From Atopobiaceae bacterium (GTDB lineage: Bacteria > Actinomycetota > Coriobacteriia > Coriobacteriales > Atopobiaceae), in NCBI GenBank assembly GCA_017510785.1, contig JAFWMH010000026.1, positions 117,512 to 181,511 of the forward strand: a stretch of DNA of 64,000 bases, written 5' to 3'. The position numbers and the translations under genes are program-made. The notes under the pieces were generated by a model that saw nothing but the letters and a program-made list of their open reading frames with translations, made no database searches and had not been told where the DNA came from. Shown piece by piece: positions 17,079-27,058 of the stretch (positions are counted from its first letter, which is position 1; every line of letters begins with the position of its first letter).

Positions 17079-17897
17079 TTATCCCTTCTTGTGCGGACGC
17101 TTCTTGCGCTCCTGTCGCACCACGTTCACCTCAACGGGGCGGTCTTTAATTGCCGCCTCAGCCTCGGCTTTGGCCTCCGCCATAACGCGATTGGTAATCA
17201 ACCGCTGCTGAGCAACCTGCCAAATTGCGGAGGTGTTGTAATACAAAAGCACGCCAGAGGGCAAACCCCAACCAATCCACACCATCCACACCGACATAAA
17301 GATGCCCATCATACGACTCGTTTTAACCTGCTGCGGATCACTCGTGCCCGCCGTGTTGAGCAGCAACGGAATAAGCGTAAGAAGTCCGAAGAGCAGCACG
17401 AGGAATACGTATATGGCCCCGGTCGTCCTCGTGTCGGGGTTTATGAACACCTGAACGACACCGGGGATAATCTGTGGGTGCTCAGGCAAGAGATCGGCAG
17501 CCGACTTGGCAAGGTCGGGGACGATGTTGAAGAACGACGCATGTCCCTGCGAAATGGTACCAATGTTGCGAAGCACCGCAAACAGTGCAAAGAAGATCGG
17601 CATCTGCAAAATAATAGGCAGGCACCCGCCCATGGGATTGAAGTCATTCTCGGCGTAGAACTTGCTCATCTCTTTTTGCAGTTGCTCGGGATTGTCCGCA
17701 TACCGCTCTTGTATCTCTTGCAGCTTTGGTTGCAGGACCTGCATTTTCGCCGAAGAACGCGTTGAGCGCGTCATAAGCGGCATAATGAGAATACGAACGA
17801 TAAGTGTAAGAATGATAATTGCCAATCCCCAGTCTCCACAAACATCGTGAATCAAGGTGAGGATATTGGTGATAAGGTCAATAAACGCTTGCCACAT
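17079..17897 (-). CDS. yidC: Membrane protein insertase YidC/OxaI
   Basis: This 272-residue polytopic membrane protein starts directly with a membrane segment. It has the hallmark regions GLAIIILTLIVRILIMPLM with the groove arginine, LQPKLQEIQERYADNPEQLQKEM, and NPMGGCLPIILQMPIFFALF. A highly basic tail (VRQERKKRPHKKG) can bind ribosomes. It inserts membrane proteins with or without Sec. It follows yidD in the conserved origin operon. Confidence 0.95.
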   Translation of the reverse strand: MWQAFIDLITNILTLIHDVCGDWGLAIIILTLIVRILIMPLMTRSTRSSAKMQVLQPKLQEIQERYADNPEQLQKEMSKFYAENDFNPMGGCLPIILQMPIFFALFAVLRNIGTISQGHASFFNIVPDLAKSAADLLPEHPQIIPGVVQVFINPDTRTTGAIYVFLVLLFGLLTLIPLLLNTAGTSDPQQVKTSRMMGIFMSVWMVWIGWGLPSGVLLYYNTSAIWQVAQQRLITNRVMAEAKAEAEAAIKDRPVEVNVVRQERKKRPHKKG

Positions 17898-17934
17898 ACT
17901 TTAAAGCCTTCGCTTTCTATAGGGGACAGGCCGG

Positions 17935-18165
17935 TTAAGGCACGGGATCGTTGCCGCCCTTGGCAAATGGATTACAACGCAAAATGCGCTTAAACGCCAG
18001 CCAGCTTCCTCGGGCAGCCCCATACTTATGAATTGCCTCGAGCGCGTACTCGGAGCAAGTAGGACTATAGATACAAGAGTCTGGAAGCAGGGGAGAGATG
18101 TATTTGCGATAACCCCGTATCATCCAGCTCAGAAAACGGGCTACATTGCCCTGAGAGGCGCTCAT
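17935..18165 (-). CDS. yidD: Membrane protein insertion efficiency factor YidD
   Basis: I chose the start MSASQG at 18165, which overlaps the rnpA stop by ATGA. The 76-residue product carries the family pattern [30 protein letters not shown] and a conserved cysteine in [11 protein letters not shown]. It is a small amphipathic membrane-surface protein that aids YidC. Confidence 0.93.
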   Translation of the reverse strand: MSASQGNVARFLSWMIRGYRKYISPLLPDSCIYSPTCSEYALEAIHKYGAARGSWLAFKRILRCNPFAKGGNDPVP

Positions 18166-18482
18166 CTCACATGCGCCTTGCGTAACAAACCGTCGAGGTC
18201 TCGCGCCACTCGATCGGGATGTGCGTCGTGCGTTGCACGCGTGGCAAACATAATAACGTCGGCTCCCGCGCATGGCATATCGCATGCGCGGGCAGCCTCC
18301 CTCAAAACTCTTTTGCATCTGTTGCGAAACACGGCGTTACCCAACCGCTTTGCCGCTACGAAAGCAACCTTACCTTCCATGCCAGGATCGCGTCGCACAC
18401 AGACGCGCACTAGCGAGGTGCCATAACGACGCCCGGCGCTGAAGACCCGTTCAAACTCCTGCCTGGATTTGATGGTCCTCAT
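18162..18482 (-). CDS. rnpA: Ribonuclease P protein component
   Basis: This 106-residue basic protein has the RNase P protein signature [22 protein letters not shown] and the N-terminal [14 protein letters not shown]. It supports RNA-catalysed 5' maturation of tRNAs. It lies 8 bp after rpmH and overlaps yidD by 4 bp. Confidence 0.95.
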   Translation of the reverse strand: MRTIKSRQEFERVFSAGRRYGTSLVRVCVRRDPGMEGKVAFVAAKRLGNAVFRNRCKRVLREAARACDMPCAGADVIMFATRATHDAHPDRVARDLDGLLRKAHVR

Positions 18483-18490
18483 ACGAGGTG

Positions 18491-18631
18491 CTAGTCGGAG
18501 ACGGTCAGGCGCTTGCGGCCCTTGGCGCGACGACGGGCCAGCACCTTACGGCCACCCTTAGTCGCCATGCGAGCACGAAAACCATGGGTCTTCGCGCGCT
18601 TCCTTTTATTAGGTTGATACGTGCGCTTCAT
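18491..18631 (-). CDS. rpmH: 50S ribosomal protein L34
   Basis: I read this directly from the minus strand: 46 codons starting [20 protein letters not shown] and ending KRLTVSD. It is the canonical short basic L34. A GGGAGGAAT ribosome site precedes the ATG. Confidence 0.96.
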   Translation of the reverse strand: MKRTYQPNKRKRAKTHGFRARMATKGGRKVLARRRAKGRKRLTVSD

Positions 18632-18671
18632 GATTCCTCCCGTTGCAAGGACTATTGACTCAAGTTTTTCG

Positions 18672-18701
18672 ATTGTAGGAGACCTATAGCTATTTTGTCA
18701 A
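18672..18701 (-). promoter_or_regulatory. Strong promoter of the rpmH-rnpA-yidD-yidC operon
   Basis: On the minus strand a perfect TTGACA (18696-18701) and TACAAT (18672-18677) are separated by 18 bp. They lie about 40 bp upstream of the rpmH start. Confidence 0.8.
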
Positions 18702-18858
18702 GCATTCCTCGGTCTGCGCAATTATCACAAGGTTTGGCGATTGCGTGCATCACGTTCCTAGAAGTTTGGTTTACCTAATGCCACGAAATCTTTCGTAAGT
18801 ATGGTAACTTGCATTCATCGTGTTAGAATTTTCACGTCTTTGGAAGGAATAATTCGCG

Positions 18859-18926
18859 GGTTTTCATCATGTTATTCTCATTGGATGAAAACTTTCATGC
18901 GTATAGATTTCGCAGTGAAAGTTTTC
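18859..18926. promoter_or_regulatory. Overlapping, mutually exclusive inverted repeats upstream of the GHKL-wHTH gene
   Basis: GTTTTCATC (18860-18868) is complementary to GATGAAAAC (18884-18892). GAAAACTTTC (18887-18896) is complementary to GAAAGTTTTC (18917-18926). The two pairs share bases 18887-18892, so only one stem can form at a time. The 12-mer GGTTTTCATCAT at 18859 recurs at 20158 upstream of dnaA. Confidence 0.6.
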
Positions 18927-18968
18927 TTCAGAGGTAAACAAGATGTTGAAAGGTCGGTAGATTCTGGC

Positions 18969-20102
18969 GTGGCAGAGGTCTTTTACCCCTTCGTGGAGAA
19001 CGGGGAACACACAACAGACGCGGAAAAACTAGGGGACGAACGCTTGCGTCCTCAACATCCCGCACGCATCGCCGTATATGACGACGCGTCCGCCGCTCCG
19101 CGCGTGGTAATTGTTGAGCCCAAAAGTGTGCGTGATTATTTGGAAGAGATAACTTTGCAGGTATCGCAGCTTGCGCAGCAGCAAGGAAGCACGATTCCCT
19201 TTATGGTTATTCGCGAAATTGTAGAAAACCTCATCCACGCATACTTCAACCAGCCGACGATTTCCATTCTCAACCACGGAAACACGATACGTTTCTCCGA
19301 CCAGGGCCCCGGTATTAAACAAAAGCAGCTCGCCATGCAATACGGGACGTCATCGGCAACCGAAGAAATGCGTCGATACATACGCGGCGTCGGTTCGGGG
19401 CTGCCGTATGTAAAGCAGTACATGGCCGACAAGGGCGGATCGCTCCACATCGAGGACAACATGGCGGGCGGAACGGTTGTTACCATCTCTACGGCGGCCA
19501 GCACAAACCCGTATGGCTCGCAACAGTCGCCAACGGAGCCATATCCCGCATGGCAGCAACCCCAACAAGCGCCCATACAGCCGCAACCCTACTATGCTCA
19601 ACAGTATCCTGGCCAGCCATACCCCCCGCAACCATACCCAAATCAACCATATCCGCAGCAGCAGTGGGGCGCCTGGCAGCAACCAGCTTATGGATGGCAG
19701 CAACCCTCCATGCCACAGCAGCCCTATGGCGCCCAGCCCAATTGGCAGCAGCAATCGCAACAATTCGGCCAGCAGCAGTACGGCCAGCAACCAAATCAAT
19801 ATCTCCAGCAACCTCCGCAGCAGCCAAACTCGCCTCAAGAACCCTCGCTTCAAGAACCAACCACAGAGAATCCCGCAAACGCCATGCCATGGGTAACCCT
19901 CTCCGATCGCGGCAAGCAGGTAATAGACTATCTGCGTACGCATGAATCTGTAGGACCTTCGGACCTTGCTCGAACACTCGGCGGTTCTCAACCCACGTGG
20001 TCACGCGAGCTTGCGGCGCTCGAGAGCCAAGGGCTTATTCTAAAGGAAGGACAAAAGCGTCGTCTCACCGGAATGGGTCGCGCTTACCTCGATTCCCACT
20101 GA
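18969..20102 (+). CDS. GHKL-type ATPase domain plus winged-helix protein next to dnaA, function unknown
   Basis: The frame is open from 18801, but the first codons cross AT-rich DNA with structured inverted repeats. I therefore prefer GTG 18969 (377 residues); the true start is uncertain. Residues about 60-175 resemble a histidine-kinase-like ATPase: N-box EIVENLIHAY (84-93), G1 box FSDQGPGI, an ATP-lid region SATEEMRRYIRGVGSGLPYVKQYM, and GGTVVTIST. A Pro/Gln/Tyr-rich linker follows (about 180-300, repeating YPNQPYPQQQ-like units). The C-terminus (about 308-375) is a MarR-like winged helix: LSDRGKQVIDYLRT..SDLARTLGGSQPTWSRELAAL. No phospho-accepting histidine domain is visible. Its place between rpmH and dnaA suggests a link to replication control. 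That link is inference. Confidence 0.7.
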   Translation: MAEVFYPFVENGEHTTDAEKLGDERLRPQHPARIAVYDDASAAPRVVIVEPKSVRDYLEEITLQVSQLAQQQGSTIPFMVIREIVENLIHAYFNQPTISILNHGNTIRFSDQGPGIKQKQLAMQYGTSSATEEMRRYIRGVGSGLPYVKQYMADKGGSLHIEDNMAGGTVVTISTAASTNPYGSQQSPTEPYPAWQQPQQAPIQPQPYYAQQYPGQPYPPQPYPNQPYPQQQWGAWQQPAYGWQQPSMPQQPYGAQPNWQQQSQQFGQQQYGQQPNQYLQQPPQQPNSPQEPSLQEPTTENPANAMPWVTLSDRGKQVIDYLRTHESVGPSDLARTLGGSQPTWSRELAALESQGLILKEGQKRRLTGMGRAYLDSH

Positions 20103-20157
20103 GAGTATGCTTCGTTCACTTTTACGGCTTTTCGACAAACACACGTGTACTTTGAGC

Positions 20158-20169
20158 GGTTTTCATCAT
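20158..20169 (+). promoter_or_regulatory. GGTTTTCATCAT motif upstream of dnaA, shared with the preceding gene
   Basis: The 12-mer is identical to 18859-18870 and, as there, is followed by CATTG and a GAAAC-type half (20182-20190). It lies 40-51 bp before the dnaA start, next to TATACT (20169-20174). It is a candidate shared operator. Confidence 0.45.
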
Positions 20170-20208
20170 ATACTGGTAGTCCATTGAAACAAGTGGACGA
20201 GGGACAAG

Positions 20209-21708
20209 ATGGAAGAGACAAACGTATCGGATGCCGAGGCATTGTGGGACGATGTGGTTGCCACCCTCGAGGCCGATGACCTTCCGGCAGCGACGGCAGC
20301 CATGCTCAGAAGCTGCGAGGCCGTCGCACTCGATGATGAAAACTTGCACATACGCACCAATTCACGTTTTGTGCAACGCACGCTTGCACGCCTTGCAACG
20401 CAGCTCGATGCCGTCGCGACCGAGGTGGCCTTCCAACCGCTCGCGGTAAAAGTGGAAGTTATACGAGCAGAACGTCGAAAACCGCAAGCGACCCGCACCA
20501 TGCCTTCCACCGTTAGCATAGCAAGCGCACCGCACATCACGCGCGCGCCGGAACCTTCGTCAACATCGTCGCGCTCGCCCGCATCAGCGCAACGTCAACG
20601 CGAAACCAATCCCCTCATCGAGGATATAAGCTCGCTGGGCTCCAACCTCACGTTCGAACGTTTCGTGGCGGGTCCACAAAATCAGTTCGCACTCGACGCA
20701 GCCAAACAGGTTGCAAACGGTAGTCGCAATTACAATCCACTGTTCATCTATGGAAAAAGTGGTCTGGGCAAAACGCACCTACTTCGCGCAATTCAAAACT
20801 ACATCGCCCAAAACGACCCCGACCGCCTCTGCGCCTACCGCGTTGCCACGGATTTTATCGACGATTACTCTCGCGCGATGAAAAACGCCCGCGCAGGTGC
20901 AGCCGAAACTCTCGCGGCCAACTACCATGCAATCGATGTGCTCATTATTGACGACATTCAACTCATGAGCACTGCCGCCGGCACGATTGGGTTTTTCTAC
21001 GATACTTTCAACTATCTTGTTAACCACGGAAAGCAAATCGTTCTCGCGGCCGACCGTACCCCTTCCGAACTCGGCATGGGGCAGTCACGCTTCGACGAAC
21101 GCGTTACGAGTCGCCTCGACTCGGGCATGACGGTATCCATCCAAGTACCCGATTACGAGCTTAAGCTACATCTCATCGATGCGTTCTACGAACGTATGCG
21201 CTCCGACGCACGAGAGCAGCACGTCCCCGGAGTCGACGCACACATAAGCGAGGACCTTCGACGTCTCATGGCCGAACGTGCAGGCACGAATATCCGTGTT
21301 ATTGAGGGTTTCGTTCAATCGTGTCTTATGCTCGCGTTTCAGCGCGAGGCGGTGGGCGGAACGCTCACTGAGGAGGACGTCATCTCCGTAGCTGAACAAA
21401 AATGGCCTTCTGGTCAACGTCGCGTTACCGTCGAGCAAATACAAGAAGCTGTTGAAACGAGTTACGGCATCGACCACACGCAACTCGTGGGCGGTCGCCG
21501 AAACAAGGAGCTCATGGAACCACGTCACGTTGCCATATGGCTTACGCGCGAGCTCACCGACAACACCCTTGCCGACATCGGCAAGCACTTCGGTGGCCGC
21601 ACGCATGCAACCGTCAAGCACAGCATAGCGGTTATCGAGGAGGGCATGCGCAAGGACCGCATCCTGCAGGATCGCGTCGGTCGTATTCGCGACCAAATCC
21701 TCGAGTAA
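20209..21708 (+). CDS. dnaA: Chromosomal replication initiator protein DnaA
   Basis: This 499-residue AAA+ initiator starts at an ATG preceded by GAGGGACAAG. Domain I is short (about 1-85). A Ser/Pro/Thr-rich linker follows. The AAA+ core has GKSGLGKT (182-189) and VLIIDDIQ (about 244). The C-terminal DnaA-box-binding domain is diverged at HTQLVGGRRNKELMEPRHVAIWL but keeps the GGRTHATVKHS signature loop. It melts oriC, which most likely lies just downstream. Confidence 0.96.
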   Translation: MEETNVSDAEALWDDVVATLEADDLPAATAAMLRSCEAVALDDENLHIRTNSRFVQRTLARLATQLDAVATEVAFQPLAVKVEVIRAERRKPQATRTMPSTVSIASAPHITRAPEPSSTSSRSPASAQRQRETNPLIEDISSLGSNLTFERFVAGPQNQFALDAAKQVANGSRNYNPLFIYGKSGLGKTHLLRAIQNYIAQNDPDRLCAYRVATDFIDDYSRAMKNARAGAAETLAANYHAIDVLIIDDIQLMSTAAGTIGFFYDTFNYLVNHGKQIVLAADRTPSELGMGQSRFDERVTSRLDSGMTVSIQVPDYELKLHLIDAFYERMRSDAREQHVPGVDAHISEDLRRLMAERAGTNIRVIEGFVQSCLMLAFQREAVGGTLTEEDVISVAEQKWPSGQRRVTVEQIQEAVETSYGIDHTQLVGGRRNKELMEPRHVAIWLTRELTDNTLADIGKHFGGRTHATVKHSIAVIEEGMRKDRILQDRVGRIRDQILE

Positions 21709-21975
21709 GGAAGTTTCACGTGAAACAGAACAACGGACAATGTTCACAACTCGTTGACGGAAGGAAGAGATTCGCTCACAAGTGCCATGTCCGTGTTGAA
21801 ACTGTTTTTCGATACGTTGTCCAAAGGTGAAACGGTTGAGCGCACGTTGAGCCAATACGATGTAAAACACCCACCACAACCTGCGGAAACGCGAGTTTAT
21901 CCACATTTGAACACTGCCTATTATTACTACTGTATTCTCTAAATATAAAGTAATAAGAACAGGAGGAGCAGATAC
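21709..21975. other. oriC: Candidate replication origin (oriC) in the dnaA-dnaN gap
   Basis: This 267-bp gap holds a parS palindrome (21712), a perfect DnaA box TTATCCACA (21897-21905) and a short GC cluster. A CTA-TTA-TTA-CTA-CTG tract (21918-21932) follows, whose complement reads as a DnaA-trio (3'-GAT AAT AAT GAT). Then comes an A/T-rich stretch up to 21960. Box, spacer and trio in this order match the basal unwinding module described in Bacillus. A weaker box-like ATGTTCACA lies at 21740. Few perfect boxes are visible, so the full origin may include diverged sites. Confidence 0.7.
21712..21727. promoter_or_regulatory. parS site 2 (ParB-binding palindrome, just after dnaA)
   Basis: AGTTTCACGTGAAACA matches the consensus TGTTTCACGTGAAACA at 15 of 16 positions. 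It begins 4 bp after the dnaA stop. Confidence 0.93.
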
Positions 21976-23079
21976 ATGAGGTTCACGGTAAGCCAGTCAG
22001 CACTTGCAAAAGCATTGGGCGTAGTAGGGAAGGGCATAGCATCGAACGCATCGCAACCCATACTCGCAGGCGTGCGAATCCACGCAGGCGAAGGGAGCAT
22101 CGAGTTCCAAAGCACCAATGGCAACATCTCCATACGTCACTCCATACCTGCGAATGTGGAAGAGCAGGGCGATACCGTCGTTGCGGGTAAAACCATTACG
22201 AATGTGGTGAAGAATCTACCCGATGCAGCGGTGACATTTGAGGATGATGGCTCGCAAACAAAGATTACCTGCGAGCGTTCCCACTTCCGTCTTAACACGC
22301 TTGACCCCCGCGATTTTCCGGCTTTTCCCGCCCTCGACCCCGATCGCACGATTGAGCTTCCCAGCGAGCTGCTTTCGAGCATGGTCGATAAGGTATACAA
22401 GGTAACAAGCAAGGACACGTCGCGACCGATTCTTTCGGGTGTGCTCCTCACCGTTGAAAACAATACGATACGGCTTGTCGCCACTGACTCGTATCGTTTG
22501 GCGGTATGCGACTCGAACACCGAGACACCCGACACTGACGAAGCGTTTGAAGTTATCGTGCCGGGTGCAACGTTTCACGATGTGCTAGCCCTTCCTTCCA
22601 TGACGGAGAGAATTGAGATTGGTGTGGCCGAGAGCCAAATTGTGTTTACGTTTGGCAATACCTGCTATGTGTCGCGTCGCATCGAGGGTAACTTCCCGAA
22701 CTTTAGGCAGCTCCTTCCCACCACGCAAAACGTTGTGGTGCGGCTTGATGCGCAGCAACTCGCGCAGGCTCTTCGCCGTGTCTCGGTTATTGCGCAGTCC
22801 AATCCCTCGGTGAGATTCGACGCGGATGCGGACGGTGCCATACTCAAGCTCTCGGCATCGTCGCCCGACCAAGGCGAGGCAAGCGAAATGCTCGGTGTGG
22901 AGGTGGAGGGCGAGTCCATTTCCATCGCACTTAACTACCACTATGTGCTCGACTGCGTTTCCGCAGTCGCCTCGGATGCCGACGTGGCGCTTGAACTGCT
23001 TGGTTCCATGCAGCCGGCCATATTCAAGTCGTACTCGTCCATCAATTACTTGTATTTGCTCATGCCGGTACGGATGTAA
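21976..23079 (+). CDS. dnaN: DNA polymerase III beta sliding clamp
   Basis: This 367-residue protein has three clamp domains. The start MRFTVSQSALAKALGVVGKGI and end YLYLLMPVRM are typical; the C-terminal LMPVR is the conserved clamp tail. AGGAGGAG precedes the start. It tethers polymerase III and repair partners to DNA. Confidence 0.96.
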   Translation: MRFTVSQSALAKALGVVGKGIASNASQPILAGVRIHAGEGSIEFQSTNGNISIRHSIPANVEEQGDTVVAGKTITNVVKNLPDAAVTFEDDGSQTKITCERSHFRLNTLDPRDFPAFPALDPDRTIELPSELLSSMVDKVYKVTSKDTSRPILSGVLLTVENNTIRLVATDSYRLAVCDSNTETPDTDEAFEVIVPGATFHDVLALPSMTERIEIGVAESQIVFTFGNTCYVSRRIEGNFPNFRQLLPTTQNVVVRLDAQQLAQALRRVSVIAQSNPSVRFDADADGAILKLSASSPDQGEASEMLGVEVEGESISIALNYHYVLDCVSAVASDADVALELLGSMQPAIFKSYSSINYLYLLMPVRM

Positions 23080-23088
23080 CGTTTAGAG

Positions 23089-23145
23089 AAGCCCGGTCTT
23101 CGATTCGTGGGCACGCACTGTGTGCTCGAATCGAAGACCGGGCTT
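23089..23145 (+). terminator. 19-bp perfect hairpin between dnaN and recF
   Basis: AAGCCCGGTCTTCGATTCG (23089-23107) and CGAATCGAAGACCGGGCTT (23127-23145) are perfectly complementary. The loop itself can pair GCAC with GTGC. It ends 15 bp before the recF start and only a short TT follows, so it may act as an attenuator. Confidence 0.65.
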
Positions 23146-23159
23146 TGGAGAGGAGCGAC

Positions 23160-24245
23160 GTGGGACTGGCGGTTTCGCGTATATCCCTGCACGACTGGCG
23201 GTGCTTTGACGATCGGACGATGGATTTGTCTCCGGGGCTTAATGTGTTGTGCGGTCCGAATGCCACGGGGAAAACGAACACCGTGGAGGCGTTGCAGCTA
23301 ATAACCGCCGGCATGTCGTTCCGCCATCCCAAGACGTCAGATCTTATTCGCGAGGGTGCCGAGTGCGGGGGCGTACGTGCGCGGCTTGAGGGCGATGGTA
23401 GGGTTGTGGACGTGGCCTGCGCCGCAGCGGCGGGACGCAGGCGAACCTTCGAGCGCAATGGAAAGCCGTGCCGTCCGGCAGACCTCTCGGCCACGCTCAT
23501 GTCGGTACTGTTTTGTCCCGACGATCTTTCGCTGGTAAAAGGTTCCGCACGGGGTAGGCGCGAAGAGCTCGATGCGTTTGGCGCTCAGGCAAACGAGGGC
23601 TACCGTAAGGTGGCACGAGCATATGGTCGGGCGGTAGAGCAAAGGAATCGCTTGCTCAAAGAGCCGTATGTGGATTCTGCGATGCTCGATGCGTGGGACG
23701 CGGAGGTTGCACTCGGCGGCGCGACACTTCTGCGTGCGCGCATGGCATTGTTCGAGCGGTTGCGCGTACGCGTGCGCGAGGTGTATGGGTACGTTGCGGA
23801 CGAGCCGCTCGACTGCACCTACGAGTGCACACTGGGCGACGAGGCAAAGGGCCACACGCGCGACGAACTACGCGACTTGTTCTTGGAACGCCTTTTCGCG
23901 CGCCGCGAGGAGGAGCTGAGAAGAGGCATGACGCTCATAGGCCCACATCGTGACGACGTTGTCTTCACGCTAGCCGGTCGTGACGCGCGTGCCTTTGGCA
24001 GCCAGGGACAACAGCGCTCGGTGGTACTTGCTTGGAAGATGGCAGAGGTCGCGATTGCAGGAGAGGTTGTGGGGGAGGAGCCATTGCTGCTACTCGACGA
24101 CGTCATGAGCGAGTTGGACGCGCGTCGTCGCGCCGCGATTACCGAGTTCGTGGGCACGCGCATCCAGACGGTGGTGACTACGGCGAATCTTCAGTACTTC
24201 CCGCGTGAAATGCTCGACGGGGCAGAGGTGATTAACTTTGGCTAG
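23160..24245 (+). CDS. recF: DNA replication and repair protein RecF
   Basis: I chose GTG 23160 because GAGAGGAG sits 4 bp upstream; an in-frame TTG lies at 23145. The 361-residue SMC-like ATPase has Walker A GPNATGKTNTVEAL, the signature FGSQGQQRSVVLAWKMAE and Walker B LLLLDDVMSELDARRR. It loads RecA at gapped DNA with RecO and RecR. Its 3' end overlaps the start of the next gene. Confidence 0.94.
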   Translation: MGLAVSRISLHDWRCFDDRTMDLSPGLNVLCGPNATGKTNTVEALQLITAGMSFRHPKTSDLIREGAECGGVRARLEGDGRVVDVACAAAAGRRRTFERNGKPCRPADLSATLMSVLFCPDDLSLVKGSARGRREELDAFGAQANEGYRKVARAYGRAVEQRNRLLKEPYVDSAMLDAWDAEVALGGATLLRARMALFERLRVRVREVYGYVADEPLDCTYECTLGDEAKGHTRDELRDLFLERLFARREEELRRGMTLIGPHRDDVVFTLAGRDARAFGSQGQQRSVVLAWKMAEVAIAGEVVGEEPLLLLDDVMSELDARRRAAITEFVGTRIQTVVTTANLQYFPREMLDGAEVINFG

Positions 24246-24804
24246 GGAGCACGACCTGCGACGGTTTGGCCGTGAGGAGATGCGAAGCCTGGGGGCCGGT
24301 AGCGGCGGGCTTTCCGCCAACAATCCCGATGCGCAACGTGCGGGTGACCTCGTGGCCGCACTCTTCGGACCCCGTGCCACAAAACAACTCTCCGACTCCC
24401 AGCGCGCCGCACGGGCGTGGTATTCGGCCAATGGCGATCGCGAGCGCAAGCACACGACGGGCGTATGGCTTCGCAAGCCTGGCCGTGCGAATGCCGACCC
24501 CGTTATGGTGGTGCGGCTGGATTCGAATCTCCTCGCACAGGAGCTTGGCACCAACAAGGACCTATACCTCGCACGGCTCGCTTCGGCGGGAGTGCGCGTG
24601 AGCGATTTGCGGTTCTCGGTGGGTCGTGCCAAGGAACCCAAAAAGGTTTTATCGCCCGGGCGTTCTCAACCCAAAAAAACTACGACGCGTGACCTTACCC
24701 CAAGCGAAAAGGCGCACATTGAAGACGCGACGAAGGACCTCCCCGATGCGCTGCGCGTGAGTGTTGCGCGAGCCATGCGCGCCACGAAACTGCGTAGCGA
24801 ATGA
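24238..24804 (+). CDS. DciA-like DUF721 protein (putative replicative helicase loader)
   Basis: This 188-residue protein starts at TTG 24238 with AGAGGTG upstream, overlapping the recF stop by 8 bp. The core (about 35-120) carries the DUF721/KH-like pattern with ARAWYSANGDRERKHTTGVWL and VVRLDSNLLAQELGTNKDL; the C-terminus is basic. DUF721 genes between recF and gyrB are typical of Actinobacteria. DciA proteins help load the DnaB helicase in bacteria lacking DnaC or DnaI. The assignment rests on context plus weak sequence likeness. Confidence 0.75.
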   Translation: MAREHDLRRFGREEMRSLGAGSGGLSANNPDAQRAGDLVAALFGPRATKQLSDSQRAARAWYSANGDRERKHTTGVWLRKPGRANADPVMVVRLDSNLLAQELGTNKDLYLARLASAGVRVSDLRFSVGRAKEPKKVLSPGRSQPKKTTTRDLTPSEKAHIEDATKDLPDALRVSVARAMRATKLRSE

Positions 24805-24837
24805 GATAAAAGGGGATGTACGTAGTCTCGTCGAAAA

Positions 24838-26862
<2,025 letters not shown>

Positions 26863-26877
26863 TGCTGCTGGGGCCGG

Positions 26878-26946
26878 CGCGAGGGTTGTTCGTCTGCTCA
26901 AACAGCCGCGCTTCGCGCGGAACTCGCATCCGAACAACACCTCGCG
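26878..26946 (+). repeat. Large stem-loop in the gyrB-gyrA spacer
   Basis: CGCGAGGGTTGTTCG (26878-26892) pairs with CGAACAACACCTCGCG (26931-26946), with a small bulge. An inner CCGCGC/GCGCGG stem fits inside. It lies 16 bp after the gyrB stop. Confidence 0.6.
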
Positions 26947-27022
26947 ACGGCCTCGTGGCGCGCAACCCGGCAATCGCGCGGGCTTGGCGTGCTTACCGTT
27001 GGGTGCGCGGAAGAAAATTTGG

Positions 27023-27041
27023 TGCGCCGCTTTGCGGCGCA
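27023..27041 (+). promoter_or_regulatory. Tight hairpin just upstream of the gyrA ribosome site
   Basis: TGCGCCGC and GCGGCGCA form an 8-bp stem with a 3-nt loop, 8 bp before AGGAG. It is a possible translational control element. Confidence 0.5.
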
Positions 27042-27058
27042 TTTAGGATAGGAGAGTA

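Noticed and set aside
18801..18968. Upstream codons of the GHKL-wHTH frame as real protein
   Set aside because: The stretch is AT-rich, holds overlapping inverted repeats and gives no conserved-looking residues; a later start is more likely, though not proven.
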